64,000 nt of DNA from an uncultured Clostridia bacterium (GTDB lineage Bacteria; Bacillota; Clostridia; Peptostreptococcales; Acidaminobacteraceae): positions 104,547-168,546 of the forward strand of contig CAKMJV010000008.1 of NCBI GenBank assembly GCA_927417275.1, read 5' to 3'. Shown one piece after another: positions 52,681 through 61,855 of the stretch (its first letter is position 1; every line of letters begins with the position of its first letter). Below the pieces are notes generated by a model, which saw nothing but the letters and a program-made list of their open reading frames with translations, did no database searches and was not told the origin of the DNA. The translations under genes were made by a program, and so were the position numbers.

Positions 52681-54302
52681 TATTCTATGCGCTTGTATTT
52701 TTCCTTAGTGAGTGGTTCACCAAAGAGGAAATAACCAGGTTCTAAGTTAATATTATAGTAAGAAAGGGTGAAGTGTAAATGCGGTCCCGTAGAAAAACCT
52801 GTAGAACCAACGGTTCCTATATCCTGTCCACGTTCAACGATTTCATCCTGAGAGACAAAACGCTCATCTAGATGTAAATAGACACTGAAAAGGCCTTCAC
52901 CATGGTCGATTACGATGGTTTTTCCTGTAAGGATTAAGTCAGCAGATAAAGTGACTTTTCCACGATTTGTCGCAACCACAGGTGCGCCTTTCGGTGCGCC
53001 GATGTCGATGCCATTATGTCGATATGACGTAGGCGCGCCATTAATGGTACGCGTTTCACCAAACTCTGTATTAAAATTACCTGTGGTAGGAATTAAAAAC
53101 GAAGCATCATAGTATTTAAAATCAGCCGATTGGGTTCTTGAACCTATAAAAAGCGTGTTGTATTCATCATATGCCTTTTGATTACGCGTTTCGGCCACGA
53201 CGGTTTCATCGGCGACCAATCTTTGAACCCTAAAGTCACGGTTGTTAAGCGTCACTTCAAAATTATAGACCGAACCCGTGCGGGTATTTGTTAGCGTAAT
53301 GGGGTACGTGCCTGACTCTGTAACATAAGATGTCGGAATATAGCCTCTTGCAGAATCACCGTCGCCATACCACTTGAAAGCACTGTAGATGTTTTGTGTC
53401 ACTTCCCATTCACTTAAATCACCCATGTGTTTCGCATCGATAATGAGCAATTCACCCAGTTCTAAAACATCATGCGAAAGTTGGATTTGCTCTGGTAACG
53501 AGTAGTCTACTGGAATTTGGAACACCATTTGACCGCGATAACCCACATTTGCTTCTGACCAGATCAGCGTTACGGTATAATCGTATAAACCGTCTTTTTC
53601 AGGCAGTGGCAGTTGACGTGGGTTCACCACACCATCATATACGATTTGACCATCGGTCATGTTTTCTATTTTTAGTTTTGCTTCTGTAGGACGCTTATCG
53701 GCATCCACAGATATCACCGCATTCACTTGTTCGATTAATAAGGTTTCTACGGGACCATCGTCTGTAAGGGGCGGTGTAGAATCCACCCAAATGCCACCCA
53801 GTCTTTGAAAAGACCAAGAACTCGACAAGGGTTTAAAATCTACGAGGCTTTGTTCAGAACTAATGGTAATCACGGGATAACTTGCCTCGGTATAGAGCGA
53901 ATCAAACCCTGGATGTGAATAGAAGAAACTCGGATCATCCACTTGATAAAAACGATCTTCTCGATCGATATTTACAAAAACACGATGATCCTGTGTGAAA
54001 TACAAATGGTAGCTCTTGGTGAGTTCCCACTTGTTGAGCAAGGTTAAGTCAAAACGATCGTACTCAGATAAGAGCGACAAGTCAGGCTTATTCATTTCAG
54101 CCAAACTGGATAAACTCGTAAAAAGTGTAATCGCTTCACTTTCATCGAGCGTATAAATGGTAGGCTGTAACATATCACCGGTACGAATATCCACTGTTTC
54201 AATCGTTTCATAATCGAAAACATTTATGTTAACTCTATAGACGATGCCTAATATCACGATAATGGCCAGTATTGATAAAATGATTAAGAATTTATTTTTC
54301 AT
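52680..54302 (-). CDS. M23-family peptidase (LytM-type) with N-terminal anchor
   Basis: This 540-residue protein has an N-terminal membrane or signal segment (about 4-22) and a C-terminal zinc peptidase domain (about 410-530) with the metal ligands in RHNGIDIG and the HLHF pair, and VYLHLDERFV and GSTGFSTGPHLH in between. M23 enzymes cut peptidoglycan cross-links. The middle 350 residues form beta-rich extracellular repeats (for example PLTDDGPVETLLIEQVNA) of unknown type, possibly Ig-like. GGAGA precedes the ATG. It diverges from the hydroxy-acid oxidase across a paired operator site. Confidence 0.87.
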   Translation of the reverse strand: MKNKFLIILSILAIIVILGIVYRVNINVFDYETIETVDIRTGDMLQPTIYTLDESEAITLFTSLSSLAEMNKPDLSLLSEYDRFDLTLLNKWELTKSYHLYFTQDHRVFVNIDREDRFYQVDDPSFFYSHPGFDSLYTEASYPVITISSEQSLVDFKPLSSSWSFQRLGGIWVDSTPPLTDDGPVETLLIEQVNAVISVDADKRPTEAKLKIENMTDGQIVYDGVVNPRQLPLPEKDGLYDYTVTLIWSEANVGYRGQMVFQIPVDYSLPEQIQLSHDVLELGELLIIDAKHMGDLSEWEVTQNIYSAFKWYGDGDSARGYIPTSYVTESGTYPITLTNTRTGSVYNFEVTLNNRDFRVQRLVADETVVAETRNQKAYDEYNTLFIGSRTQSADFKYYDASFLIPTTGNFNTEFGETRTINGAPTSYRHNGIDIGAPKGAPVVATNRGKVTLSADLILTGKTIVIDHGEGLFSVYLHLDERFVSQDEIVERGQDIGTVGSTGFSTGPHLHFTLSYYNINLEPGYFLFGEPLTKEKYKRIE

Positions 54303-54349
54303 ATGTTGGTCTCCAATGTAATTTTGTCAGTTTATTATATCATACCATC

Positions 54350-54382
54350 TTATCAGATAAAAGTTTCATAATTATCTGATAA
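54350..54382. promoter_or_regulatory. paired 11-bp inverted operator-like sites
   Basis: TTATCAGATAA (54350-54360) and TTATCTGATAA (54372-54382) are exact reverse complements, 22 bp centre to centre (two helical turns), in the divergent region between the M23 peptidase and the hydroxy-acid oxidase. Each half is nearly palindromic. Two dimers could bind on the same DNA face. Confidence 0.55.
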
Positions 54383-54461
54383 AGGGCTTGAAAACCATAT
54401 TAAATTTGTATACGATGAGCATGTATGATTTTACTATAAGCAGTATTAGAAAGGGGAAGAC

Positions 54462-55481
54462 ATGAAGTATTCAGATGTATTAATAGAAGCTAAAAAAAAT
54501 ATAGGACCACATTGTAAAGTTTGTCCTCAGTGCAATGGTATTGCCTGCCAAGGCAAGATACCGGGACCAGGTGGCAAAGGCACAGGGACGGGATTTATTA
54601 GAAATTATAAAGCGTTTAAAGCAGTAGCGATTAACATGGATACACTCAATAAGTATCACGCGCCAGATACGCGTATGGAACTGTTCGGATTGACATTTGA
54701 TATGCCTATATTTGCTGCGCCTGTAGGGGGTGTCCAAATTCATTATAGTGATTTACATGATGATTTAACGTATTCTGAAGCCATTTTGTTGGGCAGTATA
54801 AATGCTGGCAGCATCGGTTTTACAGGTGATGGCGTTATGGCAGAAGTCTATGATGGCACAGCAGAAGCCATCTTAAAGTATAAAGGACTTGGTGTGCCCA
54901 CCATAAAACCTTGGCGAAAAGAAGAAATTATAGAGAAAATAAGGATCGCAGAAAATGCAGGTGCAAAAGCGATTGCCATGGATATCGATGCAGCGGGCTT
55001 GGCGATGTTGGCGATACAAGGCAAGCCTGTTTTTCCAGTGGGCTTTGAAACGTTAAGTGAACTGATCGCCTCTACCAAACTACCTTTTATCATCAAGGGC
55101 ATTATGACGGTGGCAGGTGCGATCAAGGCAGTGGATGCAGGTGCATATGGCATCGTGGTTTCAAATCATGGCGGTAGAGTTTTAGATGATACACCAGCGA
55201 CGTTAGATGTCCTTCCAGAAATCCTTCAAGCGGTTGAGGGACGTGTTAAAGTGTTTATAGATGGCGGCATTAGAACGGGCTTAGATGTTTTTAAAGCGCT
55301 GGCCATGGGTGCCGATGCGGTTTTAATCGGACGACCATTTGCAAGCGCTGTTTATGGTGGCGGTGCAGAAGGTGTGACCCTTTTATATCAGCAGCTAAAA
55401 TCGGAACTTGAAAATGTAATGCTCATGACGGGCTGTAGTAAGTTAGAGGATATTGGGCCAGAACATATACGTAAAATTTAA
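54462..55481 (+). CDS. FMN-dependent alpha-hydroxy-acid oxidase/dehydrogenase
   Basis: This 339-residue flavoprotein has the family fold and signatures: a FMN-phosphate site around APVGGVQIHY, SNHGGRVLDDTP (His and Arg of the active site; residues about 229-240), and FIDGGIRTGLDV, ADAVLIGRPF. Substrates in the family are lactate, glycolate or mandelate; which acts here is not readable. The N-terminus has an unusual cysteine cluster C18, C21, C24, C29 (HCKVCPQC and ACQG), which looks able to hold a metal or Fe-S centre. AAAGGGG precedes ATG 54462. In an anaerobe it likely acts as a dehydrogenase. Confidence 0.82.
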   Translation: MKYSDVLIEAKKNIGPHCKVCPQCNGIACQGKIPGPGGKGTGTGFIRNYKAFKAVAINMDTLNKYHAPDTRMELFGLTFDMPIFAAPVGGVQIHYSDLHDDLTYSEAILLGSINAGSIGFTGDGVMAEVYDGTAEAILKYKGLGVPTIKPWRKEEIIEKIRIAENAGAKAIAMDIDAAGLAMLAIQGKPVFPVGFETLSELIASTKLPFIIKGIMTVAGAIKAVDAGAYGIVVSNHGGRVLDDTPATLDVLPEILQAVEGRVKVFIDGGIRTGLDVFKALAMGADAVLIGRPFASAVYGGGAEGVTLLYQQLKSELENVMLMTGCSKLEDIGPEHIRKI

Positions 55482-55548
55482 GAATTCCTTTATAGAAAAT
55501 AGAGACGCGTCGTATATACTAGCCTTAAATATGTGTTTGGAGGTTACT

Positions 55549-56529
55549 ATGGAATGGATGAAAGCAAAAGTAGATGAAATGTTGCAAACTTTTTTGTTGA
55601 TTGATAAAGCATTTATATGGGAGCAGCCTTTGATGAAACATTTTGCTGCCTTATTATTAACGCAGAACGGTATCCCATTTGATGCACAACAATTTAAAGA
55701 CACGATGGAACACATAAAATCGCAAACGGGCACATTTTCTTACTTTAGAGGCCTTTATAAACTTTCGATTGCAAGTTTATTAATCGCCGATCAGTCGTAT
55801 TCTGAAAACAGTGTTAGGCGTTTGGTAGAAAATGAAGAGCGGTTAAAGTCTGTTGGGTTTAAACAGGGGCAGCATATGCCGATTGCCTGCTACACACTTT
55901 ACAAAGTATCTCAGGAAACAGATCCTAACCACGTGGCAAAGCGTGCTTATGATCTCTATATGGAAATGAAAAAGAATCATCCGTTTTTAACAAGCAGTGA
56001 TGATTACGCATTAAGTATTCTGTTGGCACATCTGAACCCTAGCATCGCACGAATAGAGAGCGCGTATACGGCACTAAATGAAAATGGTTTTTCGAAATCA
56101 AATGATTTACAAACGCTTTCACACATCATCGCATTATCGGATTTACCTGTGGAAGTGTTGGTGGCAAAATGTGTGGCACTGAAGCAACTGTTAAAAGATC
56201 ACAAATTGGCATCGGGAACCACTTATTATCCCTCTATCGGCGTCATGGCTGTACTGGTTGAAGGTGAATCCCATTTAGCTGAAGCGTGGGTTGAACTGGC
56301 CAAATATATGAATGTGCAAAAAAAATACAAGTGGCTCGGCAAACAGATGAATGTCATGCTTTCAGCGTCATTGTTATCAAATCATTACATCAACGAAGTG
56401 GCCTCGAGTGATGTTATGCGTGTGACACTGAACATCTCCATCGAGGCAGCGATTGCTGCTCAAATGGCAGCATTGATCGCGATTGCATCTGCATCCTCTG
56501 CAGCGGCTGTTGCCAGCAGTTCAACATAA
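55549..56529 (+). CDS. DUF4003 family protein
   Basis: A 326-residue soluble, helical protein. The pattern MKHFAALLLTQNG, FSYFRGLYKLSIASLL, LYMEMKKNHPFLTSSDDYALSILLAH and the alanine-rich tail (IAAQMAALIAIASASS) resemble the DUF4003 family of Firmicutes, which has no established function. I start at ATG 55549 behind GGAGGTTACT; a longer frame would overlap the previous gene. It is monocistronic: a terminator follows at 56528. Nothing around it suggests a pathway. Confidence 0.82.
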   Translation: MEWMKAKVDEMLQTFLLIDKAFIWEQPLMKHFAALLLTQNGIPFDAQQFKDTMEHIKSQTGTFSYFRGLYKLSIASLLIADQSYSENSVRRLVENEERLKSVGFKQGQHMPIACYTLYKVSQETDPNHVAKRAYDLYMEMKKNHPFLTSSDDYALSILLAHLNPSIARIESAYTALNENGFSKSNDLQTLSHIIALSDLPVEVLVAKCVALKQLLKDHKLASGTTYYPSIGVMAVLVEGESHLAEAWVELAKYMNVQKKYKWLGKQMNVMLSASLLSNHYINEVASSDVMRVTLNISIEAAIAAQMAALIAIASASSAAAVASSST

Positions 56530-56560
56530 AAAAACGAGCGATTTTTCGCTCGTTTTTTTC
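56528..56560. terminator. bidirectional terminator
   Basis: AAAAAACGAGCGA pairs with TCGCTCGTTTTTT; it ends the DUF4003 gene and the converging oxidoreductase. Confidence 0.92.
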
Positions 56561-56567
56561 ATGATCA

Positions 56568-57545
56568 TTAGATTTTTACGATGGTTCTGCCCTTATGTGT
56601 GCCATCGATGAGTTGTGTGATTACATTTGGAACTTCTTCTAAGTCGATTTCCTCTACGGACTGAATCAGTGCATCCACTTTCCAATCAGACGCAATTTTG
56701 CTCCAAATCGCCATGCGTTTTAACATGGGACAAGCAACTGAATCGATGCCATGTAAGGTAACGCCGCGGAGAATAAAAGGAAAAACCGATGAAGCAAATT
56801 CAGGTGAAGCGACATTGCCACAACTGGTGACATGTCCACCGTAATTTAACATTTTGATCGCGGTGGATAAAATATTACCGCCCACAGTATCTATGATCGC
56901 CGCATATTGACCTTTTAACATGGCCTTTCCAGAGGTGTCATTTGTAACATCTCTGTGGATGATTTCGGACGCACCTAAATCGGTTAAGTGCTTCGCATAC
57001 TCGGGCTTGCCTGTTGCAGCTACGACGGTATAACCTAGTTGACTTAGCAAGGCCACCGCGATACTCCCAACGCCTCCTGTAGCGCCTGTGACCAATACTT
57101 TACCCGCCTCAGTAGATACATTTTCCGTGATTTTTGAAACCGATAAAGCGGCTGTAAAACCAGCGGTGCCATAGCACATGGCCTCTCTTAATGTCAGTGT
57201 TTCTGGACATTTCACCACCCATTCAGCGGGTACGCGGATGTATTCTGAAAAACCGCCATGTGTGTTCATGCCTAAATCATATCCCGTAACGATGACGCGA
57301 TCGCCAACTTGCCACTGATCTGAAGTGCTTGCTGTGACGACGCCCGATGCATCGATGCCAGGTGTATGTGGATATTGACGCGTTACTCCTTTATTGCCAG
57401 TGGCAGAAAGCGCGTCTTTATAGTTGATGGAACTGTAGTGAACTTTGATGATTACATCGCCTTGAGGCAACGCATTTTCTTCAAAAGTTTCTATGACCTG
57501 TTTAACTTCCGGCGTATCGTATACGCGCAGTGCTTTAAAACCCAT
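56568..57545 (-). CDS. YhdH/YhfP-type quinone oxidoreductase
   Basis: This 325-residue member of the zinc-free alcohol dehydrogenase superfamily (MDR) has VHYSSINYKDALSATG near 34, TPGIDASGVV, GYDLGMNTHGGFSEY and the NAD(P)H loop VTGATGGVGSIAVALL (about 151-166). These features match the YhdH/AcuI acrylyl-CoA reductase group, though the natural substrate of many members is not proven. GGAGGT precedes the ATG on the minus strand. It diverges from a MarR regulator, which may control it. Confidence 0.88.
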   Translation of the reverse strand: MGFKALRVYDTPEVKQVIETFEENALPQGDVIIKVHYSSINYKDALSATGNKGVTRQYPHTPGIDASGVVTASTSDQWQVGDRVIVTGYDLGMNTHGGFSEYIRVPAEWVVKCPETLTLREAMCYGTAGFTAALSVSKITENVSTEAGKVLVTGATGGVGSIAVALLSQLGYTVVAATGKPEYAKHLTDLGASEIIHRDVTNDTSGKAMLKGQYAAIIDTVGGNILSTAIKMLNYGGHVTSCGNVASPEFASSVFPFILRGVTLHGIDSVACPMLKRMAIWSKIASDWKVDALIQSVEEIDLEEVPNVITQLIDGTHKGRTIVKI

Positions 57546-57625
57546 AATGGTACCTCCATTTTATTTTCATTATATGACCGATGTAGTTTTATGTCAAACT
57601 ATTCGATAAATTCTGAACATTCTAT

Positions 57626-57653
57626 TTGATAATCGGAGTAACTTTGCTATAAT
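57626..57653 (+). promoter_or_regulatory. promoter of the marR operon
   Basis: TTGATA at 57626-57631 and TATAAT at 57648-57653 with a 16-base spacer and an extended TGC just before the -10. Confidence 0.7.
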
Positions 57654-57691
57654 TAAATGGAATTTGACTTTAACATAGGATGAGGTGCCAG

Positions 57692-58159
57692 ATGAATGAG
57701 CAATTTGTGGTTTTTTACATCAGCAAGACGAGACAGAAAATGCATAAATTTATAGAAAAAGAAATAAAAGCACAGGGTTTGGATGATTTAATTCCATCTC
57801 ATGGGAATATCTTAACTGTTTTATATAACCATAAAGAGCCGCTAACGATGAAAGAAATCGCAGAAAAAATAGGCAAAGATAAGTCCACTGTGACGGTACT
57901 GATTAATCATTTGCTCTATAGAGGGTACATAAAGAAAACGATTCATCCACTCGATCGACGCGTGACACTCATCGAGTTAACCGAACTCGGTTTATCTAAA
58001 GAAGAAAAGTATCGCACGATCTCCAAGCATGTGGTTGAAACGGCTTATAAAGGTATGTCAGATGAAGAAGTCGCTCAATTCCTAAGTCTCCTTAAACGCG
58101 TCAGTTCAAATTTTTCACAGTACACACTTTACGATGAGGTGTCAGATGCAAACAATTAG
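57692..58159 (+). CDS. MarR family transcriptional regulator
   Basis: This 155-residue regulator has the winged-helix fold of MarR: helix-turn-helix TMKEIAEKIGKDKSTVTVLINHLLYRGYI (about 55-85), followed by the wing with HPLDRRVTLIELTELG. It should control the adjoining operon and perhaps the divergent oxidoreductase, often in response to phenolic or oxidative compounds. GAGGTG precedes ATG 57692. It overlaps the DMT transporter gene by 14 bases. Confidence 0.9.
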   Translation: MNEQFVVFYISKTRQKMHKFIEKEIKAQGLDDLIPSHGNILTVLYNHKEPLTMKEIAEKIGKDKSTVTVLINHLLYRGYIKKTIHPLDRRVTLIELTELGLSKEEKYRTISKHVVETAYKGMSDEEVAQFLSLLKRVSSNFSQYTLYDEVSDANN

Positions 58160-58994
58160 TCGTGCAACAGCGGTGATCTTTTTAATTTTTGCAGCAATTT
58201 TGTGGAGCACAGGTGGACTATTGATTAAGTGGGTAACCTGGCACCCCATTGCGATAGCGGGTATACGAAGTGGTATATCCAGTTTGGTGATGCTCGCTTT
58301 CTTTTTCTTACGATATAAAAAGCCATTGAAAAAGCCTGATAAATACGTTATTTTGGCAGGCTTAAATTATGCGATATTGGTGATGCTTTTTGTGGCCGCA
58401 AATAAACTAACCACATCGGCAAATGCGATTTTACTTCAGTTTACGGCACCAGCTTGGGTGCTGATTTTTGGCGCACTTTTCTTTAAAGAGCGCTTTTCTA
58501 AAAAAGATGTTTTGGTGGTAGGGGTTGTGTTTATAGGCATGCTCTTATTTTTTATCGGCGATTTGGACAGTGGCGGAATGGTGGGCAATATACTCGCGGT
58601 ATTAAGCGGTGTATCCATGGCACTTATGATCATCAGCCTTAAAAAAGTCACGCGACACAAACCCATGGAAATCATCATTTGGGGCAATATTTTGACGTTT
58701 TTGCTCGCCATACCGTTTTATGGCAGTGTAGATTTTACAGGTGCAAATGTTACAGGGATACTCTTATTAGGTGTCTTTCAGTTGGGTCTTTCATACATCT
58801 TCTTTACCACGGCAATTTCACATGTTACAGCACTCGAAGGCATCTTAATACCCGTTATAGAACCGCTTTTAAATCCCGTATGGGTCCTTTTAGGCACAGG
58901 TGAACAACCGACACCCTATGCCATCATAGGGGGCATCATCGTGTTAGCGGCCGTGCTCTATCATAGTTTATATAAGGTAGGTAAAGTTACATGA
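58146..58994 (+). CDS. DMT/EamA family transporter
   Basis: This 282-residue protein has ten transmembrane segments arranged as two EamA halves (about 8-140 and 150-280), with the family pattern WSTGGLLIKW near the start, ILLQFTAPAWVLIFGALFF in the first half and EGILIPVIEPLLNPVWVLL in the second. Such carriers export amino acids, nucleosides or drugs. GAGGTG precedes ATG 58146. It sits between marR and an ATL gene in overlapping order, so all three form one operon. The substrate is unknown. Confidence 0.87.
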   Translation: MQTISRATAVIFLIFAAILWSTGGLLIKWVTWHPIAIAGIRSGISSLVMLAFFFLRYKKPLKKPDKYVILAGLNYAILVMLFVAANKLTTSANAILLQFTAPAWVLIFGALFFKERFSKKDVLVVGVVFIGMLLFFIGDLDSGGMVGNILAVLSGVSMALMIISLKKVTRHKPMEIIIWGNILTFLLAIPFYGSVDFTGANVTGILLLGVFQLGLSYIFFTTAISHVTALEGILIPVIEPLLNPVWVLLGTGEQPTPYAIIGGIIVLAAVLYHSLYKVGKVT

Positions 58995-59296
58995 GTTATT
59001 CAGCAATCACCCTGGCCATCATAGCGGTTATTCGTTCCATTCCATCGGGATCCGTCTCGAGTTATGGCGCGATAGCCTATCAAGCCGGTTATCCAAACGG
59101 CGCGAGGCAAGTGGTACGGGTTTTACATGCACTCAGTGAAAAAGAAAATTTACCTTGGTACAGAGTGGTTAACAAACGCGGGCAAATCGCATTAGAAGGG
59201 GATGGCGCGTATGAACAGATCGCGCGACTCGAAGCAGAAGGCGTAATCGTAAGCAGTGATCACGTCGTAAAATCAGCGTTTTTCCACGTGTTTTAA
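58991..59296 (+). CDS. atl: alkyltransferase-like protein (ATL)
   Basis: This 101-residue protein has the DNA-binding domain of O6-alkylguanine-DNA alkyltransferases: SIPSGSVSSYGAIAYQAG, GARQVVRVLHALS and PWYRVVNKRGQIAL. The acceptor cysteine of PCHRV is replaced by tryptophan W56, the hallmark of ATL proteins, which flag O6-alkylguanine for nucleotide excision repair instead of repairing it. It overlaps the DMT gene by 4 bases. A function as a direct repair enzyme is therefore unlikely. Confidence 0.92.
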   Translation: MSYSAITLAIIAVIRSIPSGSVSSYGAIAYQAGYPNGARQVVRVLHALSEKENLPWYRVVNKRGQIALEGDGAYEQIARLEAEGVIVSSDHVVKSAFFHVF

Positions 59297-59327
59297 TGTA
59301 TAAATCATAATTTAGGAGGGGCATCAG

Positions 59328-61034
59328 ATGGGTTTGAAATTGAGAAATAAAATTATAGCACTGGCACTTATTATCATCATCATTTTTATGGCATTTATTC
59401 TCTTGTTGGTTTTACCAAGTGCCAACCAAATCATCGAAGAGCGTACAGAGAACCGATTAGAAAACATTATGGATTTACCACTAGCATCTGTCAACCGAAT
59501 CTATGAGGCTTTTTCAAACGGTGAAATGTCCGAAGAAGAAGCGAAAGCAGAAGCACTTGAAACCATTCGCCATTATCGCTATGCAGGAACCGAATACTTT
59601 TGGGTCAATGATCTTGAAGGCCAGATGATTATGCATCCGATTAACACCGCGCTGGATCAAACCAATGTCTTAGGCATGCAAGATCCAGATGGCAAATACT
59701 TGTTTGCAGAAATGGTGGAAGTCGTTAAATCAAATGGCAGTGGATTCGTATCTTATCAATGGCCAAAGCCTGGATTTGATGCGCCACAACCCAAATTGTC
59801 TTTTGTAAAATCATTTGAACCGTGGGGCTGGGTCATCGGAACGGGTTTTTACGTAGATGACTTAAAAGCGATAGAAAACGGATTATTAATACGCGTACTG
59901 ATTATGATCGGTGTTGCTGTAGCCGCATCTGTCGCTCTAATACTCTTTATCGTCGTGCCTTTAAATCAAAAATTAAAACGCATTACGCAAGGCGCTGAAG
60001 CGTATTCAACTTTGAATTTCTCAAGTCCAATCGCTATCAAATCCAAAGATGAACTCGGTGAAATCAGCAAGAGTTTTGAAGCCGTACGGACTGAAATCAG
60101 CGGTCTAGTGGGACAACTGTACCACGTAAATAAAGCACTAAACGAGAGTTCGGATGCCATCGTTTCAAGCATGAATGACCTCGATCAAAATGCCGCACAT
60201 ACGCTTAGTGCGATAACGGATATCTCAGCGGTGGTAGAAGAAACCAGTGCTTCTTCACAGCAAGTGAGTCACACCGTAGAGGAAGCAAAAGAAGCCATAG
60301 AGGTAATCGCCACAAAAGCATCCGACGGCGTGGTTAAAGCCGATGAAGTCAGCAAACGCGCCTTATCGATGAAATCGGATTCCGTAAAAGCCGATGCAGA
60401 AGCGAAGGGCATCTACGAAGATGTACGTGTACGCTTAGAACAAGCCATGGAAAACGCAAAAAATGTCGACACCATCAACGCATTCCTAGAAGGCATTTTA
60501 AGCATCACCTCTCAAACGAATCTTTTGGCACTTAACGCATCCATCGAAGCTGCTCGCGCAGGTGATGCAGGCAGAGGATTTGCAGTGGTTGCAGGTGAAA
60601 TCGGCAAACTTGCGGACGAATCTTCCGATATGGTAGAGAACATTCAAAAGACTGTAAATACCATCAAAGAAGTGGTCTATGGCCTTATAAAAGATTCCGG
60701 AGAAATACTCGCATTTGTAGAACAACGCGTGCTTAAAGATTACGAAAAACTCATGCAAATAGGCGATCAATATAACGAAGACGCCTCTGTATTTAACGGC
60801 ATTATGATGGAGCTCAGTGCGATATCTGAAGAACTCACCAGTTCCATGACCACCATCGCAAGCAACATTTCAGAAGTAAGCCGTGCCAATGAAGAAGAAG
60901 CCGAACAAGTCACTCAAATCTTAGTCATGACAGAAGCCGTCACAGATAAGACCGCACAAGTGACCCGCGCTGCCAAACGAAACGGTGAAATCCTCGAAGA
61001 ACTCAATCAAATGATTCAAAGGTTTAAGATATAA
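59328..61034 (+). CDS. methyl-accepting chemotaxis protein with Cache sensor
   Basis: This 568-residue chemoreceptor has an N-terminal membrane segment (about 10-30), an extracellular single Cache domain (about 40-185; [18 protein letters not shown] and [17 protein letters not shown]), a second membrane segment (about 190-212), HAMP (about 213-265) and a cytoplasmic signalling domain with the hairpin tip [20 protein letters not shown]. It likely binds a small organic acid or similar ligand. AGGAGGGG precedes ATG 59328. CheR (12576) could methylate it. The gene stands alone at the edge of the accessory region. Confidence 0.92.
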   Translation: MGLKLRNKIIALALIIIIIFMAFILLLVLPSANQIIEERTENRLENIMDLPLASVNRIYEAFSNGEMSEEEAKAEALETIRHYRYAGTEYFWVNDLEGQMIMHPINTALDQTNVLGMQDPDGKYLFAEMVEVVKSNGSGFVSYQWPKPGFDAPQPKLSFVKSFEPWGWVIGTGFYVDDLKAIENGLLIRVLIMIGVAVAASVALILFIVVPLNQKLKRITQGAEAYSTLNFSSPIAIKSKDELGEISKSFEAVRTEISGLVGQLYHVNKALNESSDAIVSSMNDLDQNAAHTLSAITDISAVVEETSASSQQVSHTVEEAKEAIEVIATKASDGVVKADEVSKRALSMKSDSVKADAEAKGIYEDVRVRLEQAMENAKNVDTINAFLEGILSITSQTNLLALNASIEAARAGDAGRGFAVVAGEIGKLADESSDMVENIQKTVNTIKEVVYGLIKDSGEILAFVEQRVLKDYEKLMQIGDQYNEDASVFNGIMMELSAISEELTSSMTTIASNISEVSRANEEEAEQVTQILVMTEAVTDKTAQVTRAAKRNGEILEELNQMIQRFKI

Positions 61035-61052
61035 GTTAGCGATATTAGATTA

Positions 61053-61088
61053 TTCTACCATTTTACTGAGACTGGTAAAATGGTAGAA
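61053..61088. terminator. hairpin after the chemoreceptor gene
   Basis: TTCTACCATTTTAC and GTAAAATGGTAGAA form a perfect 14-bp stem with an 8-base loop, 19 bases after the stop. No T run follows, so termination is uncertain. Confidence 0.55.
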
Positions 61089-61323
61089 GTACATAAGTGT
61101 TTTTGATGAGCGAAGGAACTATGCAGATATAGTTGCTGGTATGGGTGGGGTTTGGTAAGTGGTGTGATTGAGCGGTTTCACGATGATTTTGTTTGCTTTG
61201 GTGGGATCTATAGCATAAGTTTATAAATTAGACTATTCACAAGTGGTGAGGGTGCGGTTTTAGGTATTAAGAGGGGAAGTATGTGAAATAGTAGGTGTTT
61301 TAGATGTATGGAGTGGATGGAAC

Positions 61324-61724
61324 GTTATAGAACATTTAAAACACAAGTTTTATTCCGTTTAGAAATGATGAAAAATATCATCGTAGTGCAAAAGTTGTTC
61401 CGGTCTATGATCTCTAGAATTTTTATCAAAGGTGTCTAGATTCCTAAAGTTGGCTCAGGTGCTCCCACCTCTGAAAACTTTTAAGGCACAGTCGTAAAAT
61501 TTGATGGCATAGTCGTTTCATATAATCAAAACGAATCGTATTACATTGTGTGAGTTTTCTTTGTTTCAGTATTCTCACGACGACGCTTCTCAAGGAAGCG
61601 TCATAATTACAGTCGGTACCTCGAGTCAGAATCGCTAAAGTTAGATATCGGGTTCTCAAGTTTTCGACAGTGGGTCATTTGGCTCTTGGTTTCAAACTTA
61701 AAACACATAAAAACGTTCTATAAC
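61324..61724. repeat. inverted pair bounding a 401-bp segment
   Basis: GTTATAGAACATTT (61324-61337) and AAACGTTCTATAAC (61711-61724) are inverted copies with one mismatch; TTAAAACACA occurs next to both in the same orientation. The bounded segment has no intact gene, which would fit a decayed small mobile element. Confidence 0.4.
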
Positions 61725-61728
61725 ACCA

Positions 61729-61822
61729 GATTCACGTCACTTGCGAATGATACATATTTCGCAGAAGTGAAAAAGTAGTTAAATCGGGATTGATTAAGCC
61801 TCGAGACAGGGCGACGTGAATC
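61729..61822. repeat. nested inverted repeats upstream of the TIGR04141-like gene
   Basis: Outer arms GATTCACGTC and GACGTGAATC enclose a TGCGAA/TTCGCA hairpin (61742-61763) with CACT/AGTG flanks. The structure ends about 34 bases before the start codon, so it could be a leader RNA element or a recombination site. Confidence 0.45.
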
Positions 61823-61855
61823 CAAAGCCGTTATTCAAAACTGAGGAGGGGAAAA

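Larger units (their letters stand above)
61089..61855. other. gene-free region with inverted repeats
   Basis: This 767-base stretch between the chemoreceptor and the TIGR04141-like gene shows no convincing gene; a 71-codon minus-strand frame at 61444-61659 lacks a good ribosome site and homology that I can recognise. It holds an inverted pair GTTATAGAAC(A/G)TTT at 61324-61337 and 61711-61724, a second perfect inverted pair GATTCACGTC / GACGTGAATC (61729-61738 and 61813-61822), and a nested hairpin TGCGAA/TTCGCA (61742-61763). Some of it may be the remnant of a mobile element or a leader of the next gene. Confidence 0.5.

Noticed and set aside
61444..61659. A 71-codon minus-strand frame in the gene-free region
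   Set aside because: No ribosome site, Arg/Leu/Cys-rich composition typical of a chance frame, and no family resemblance; kept only as part of a possible decayed element.
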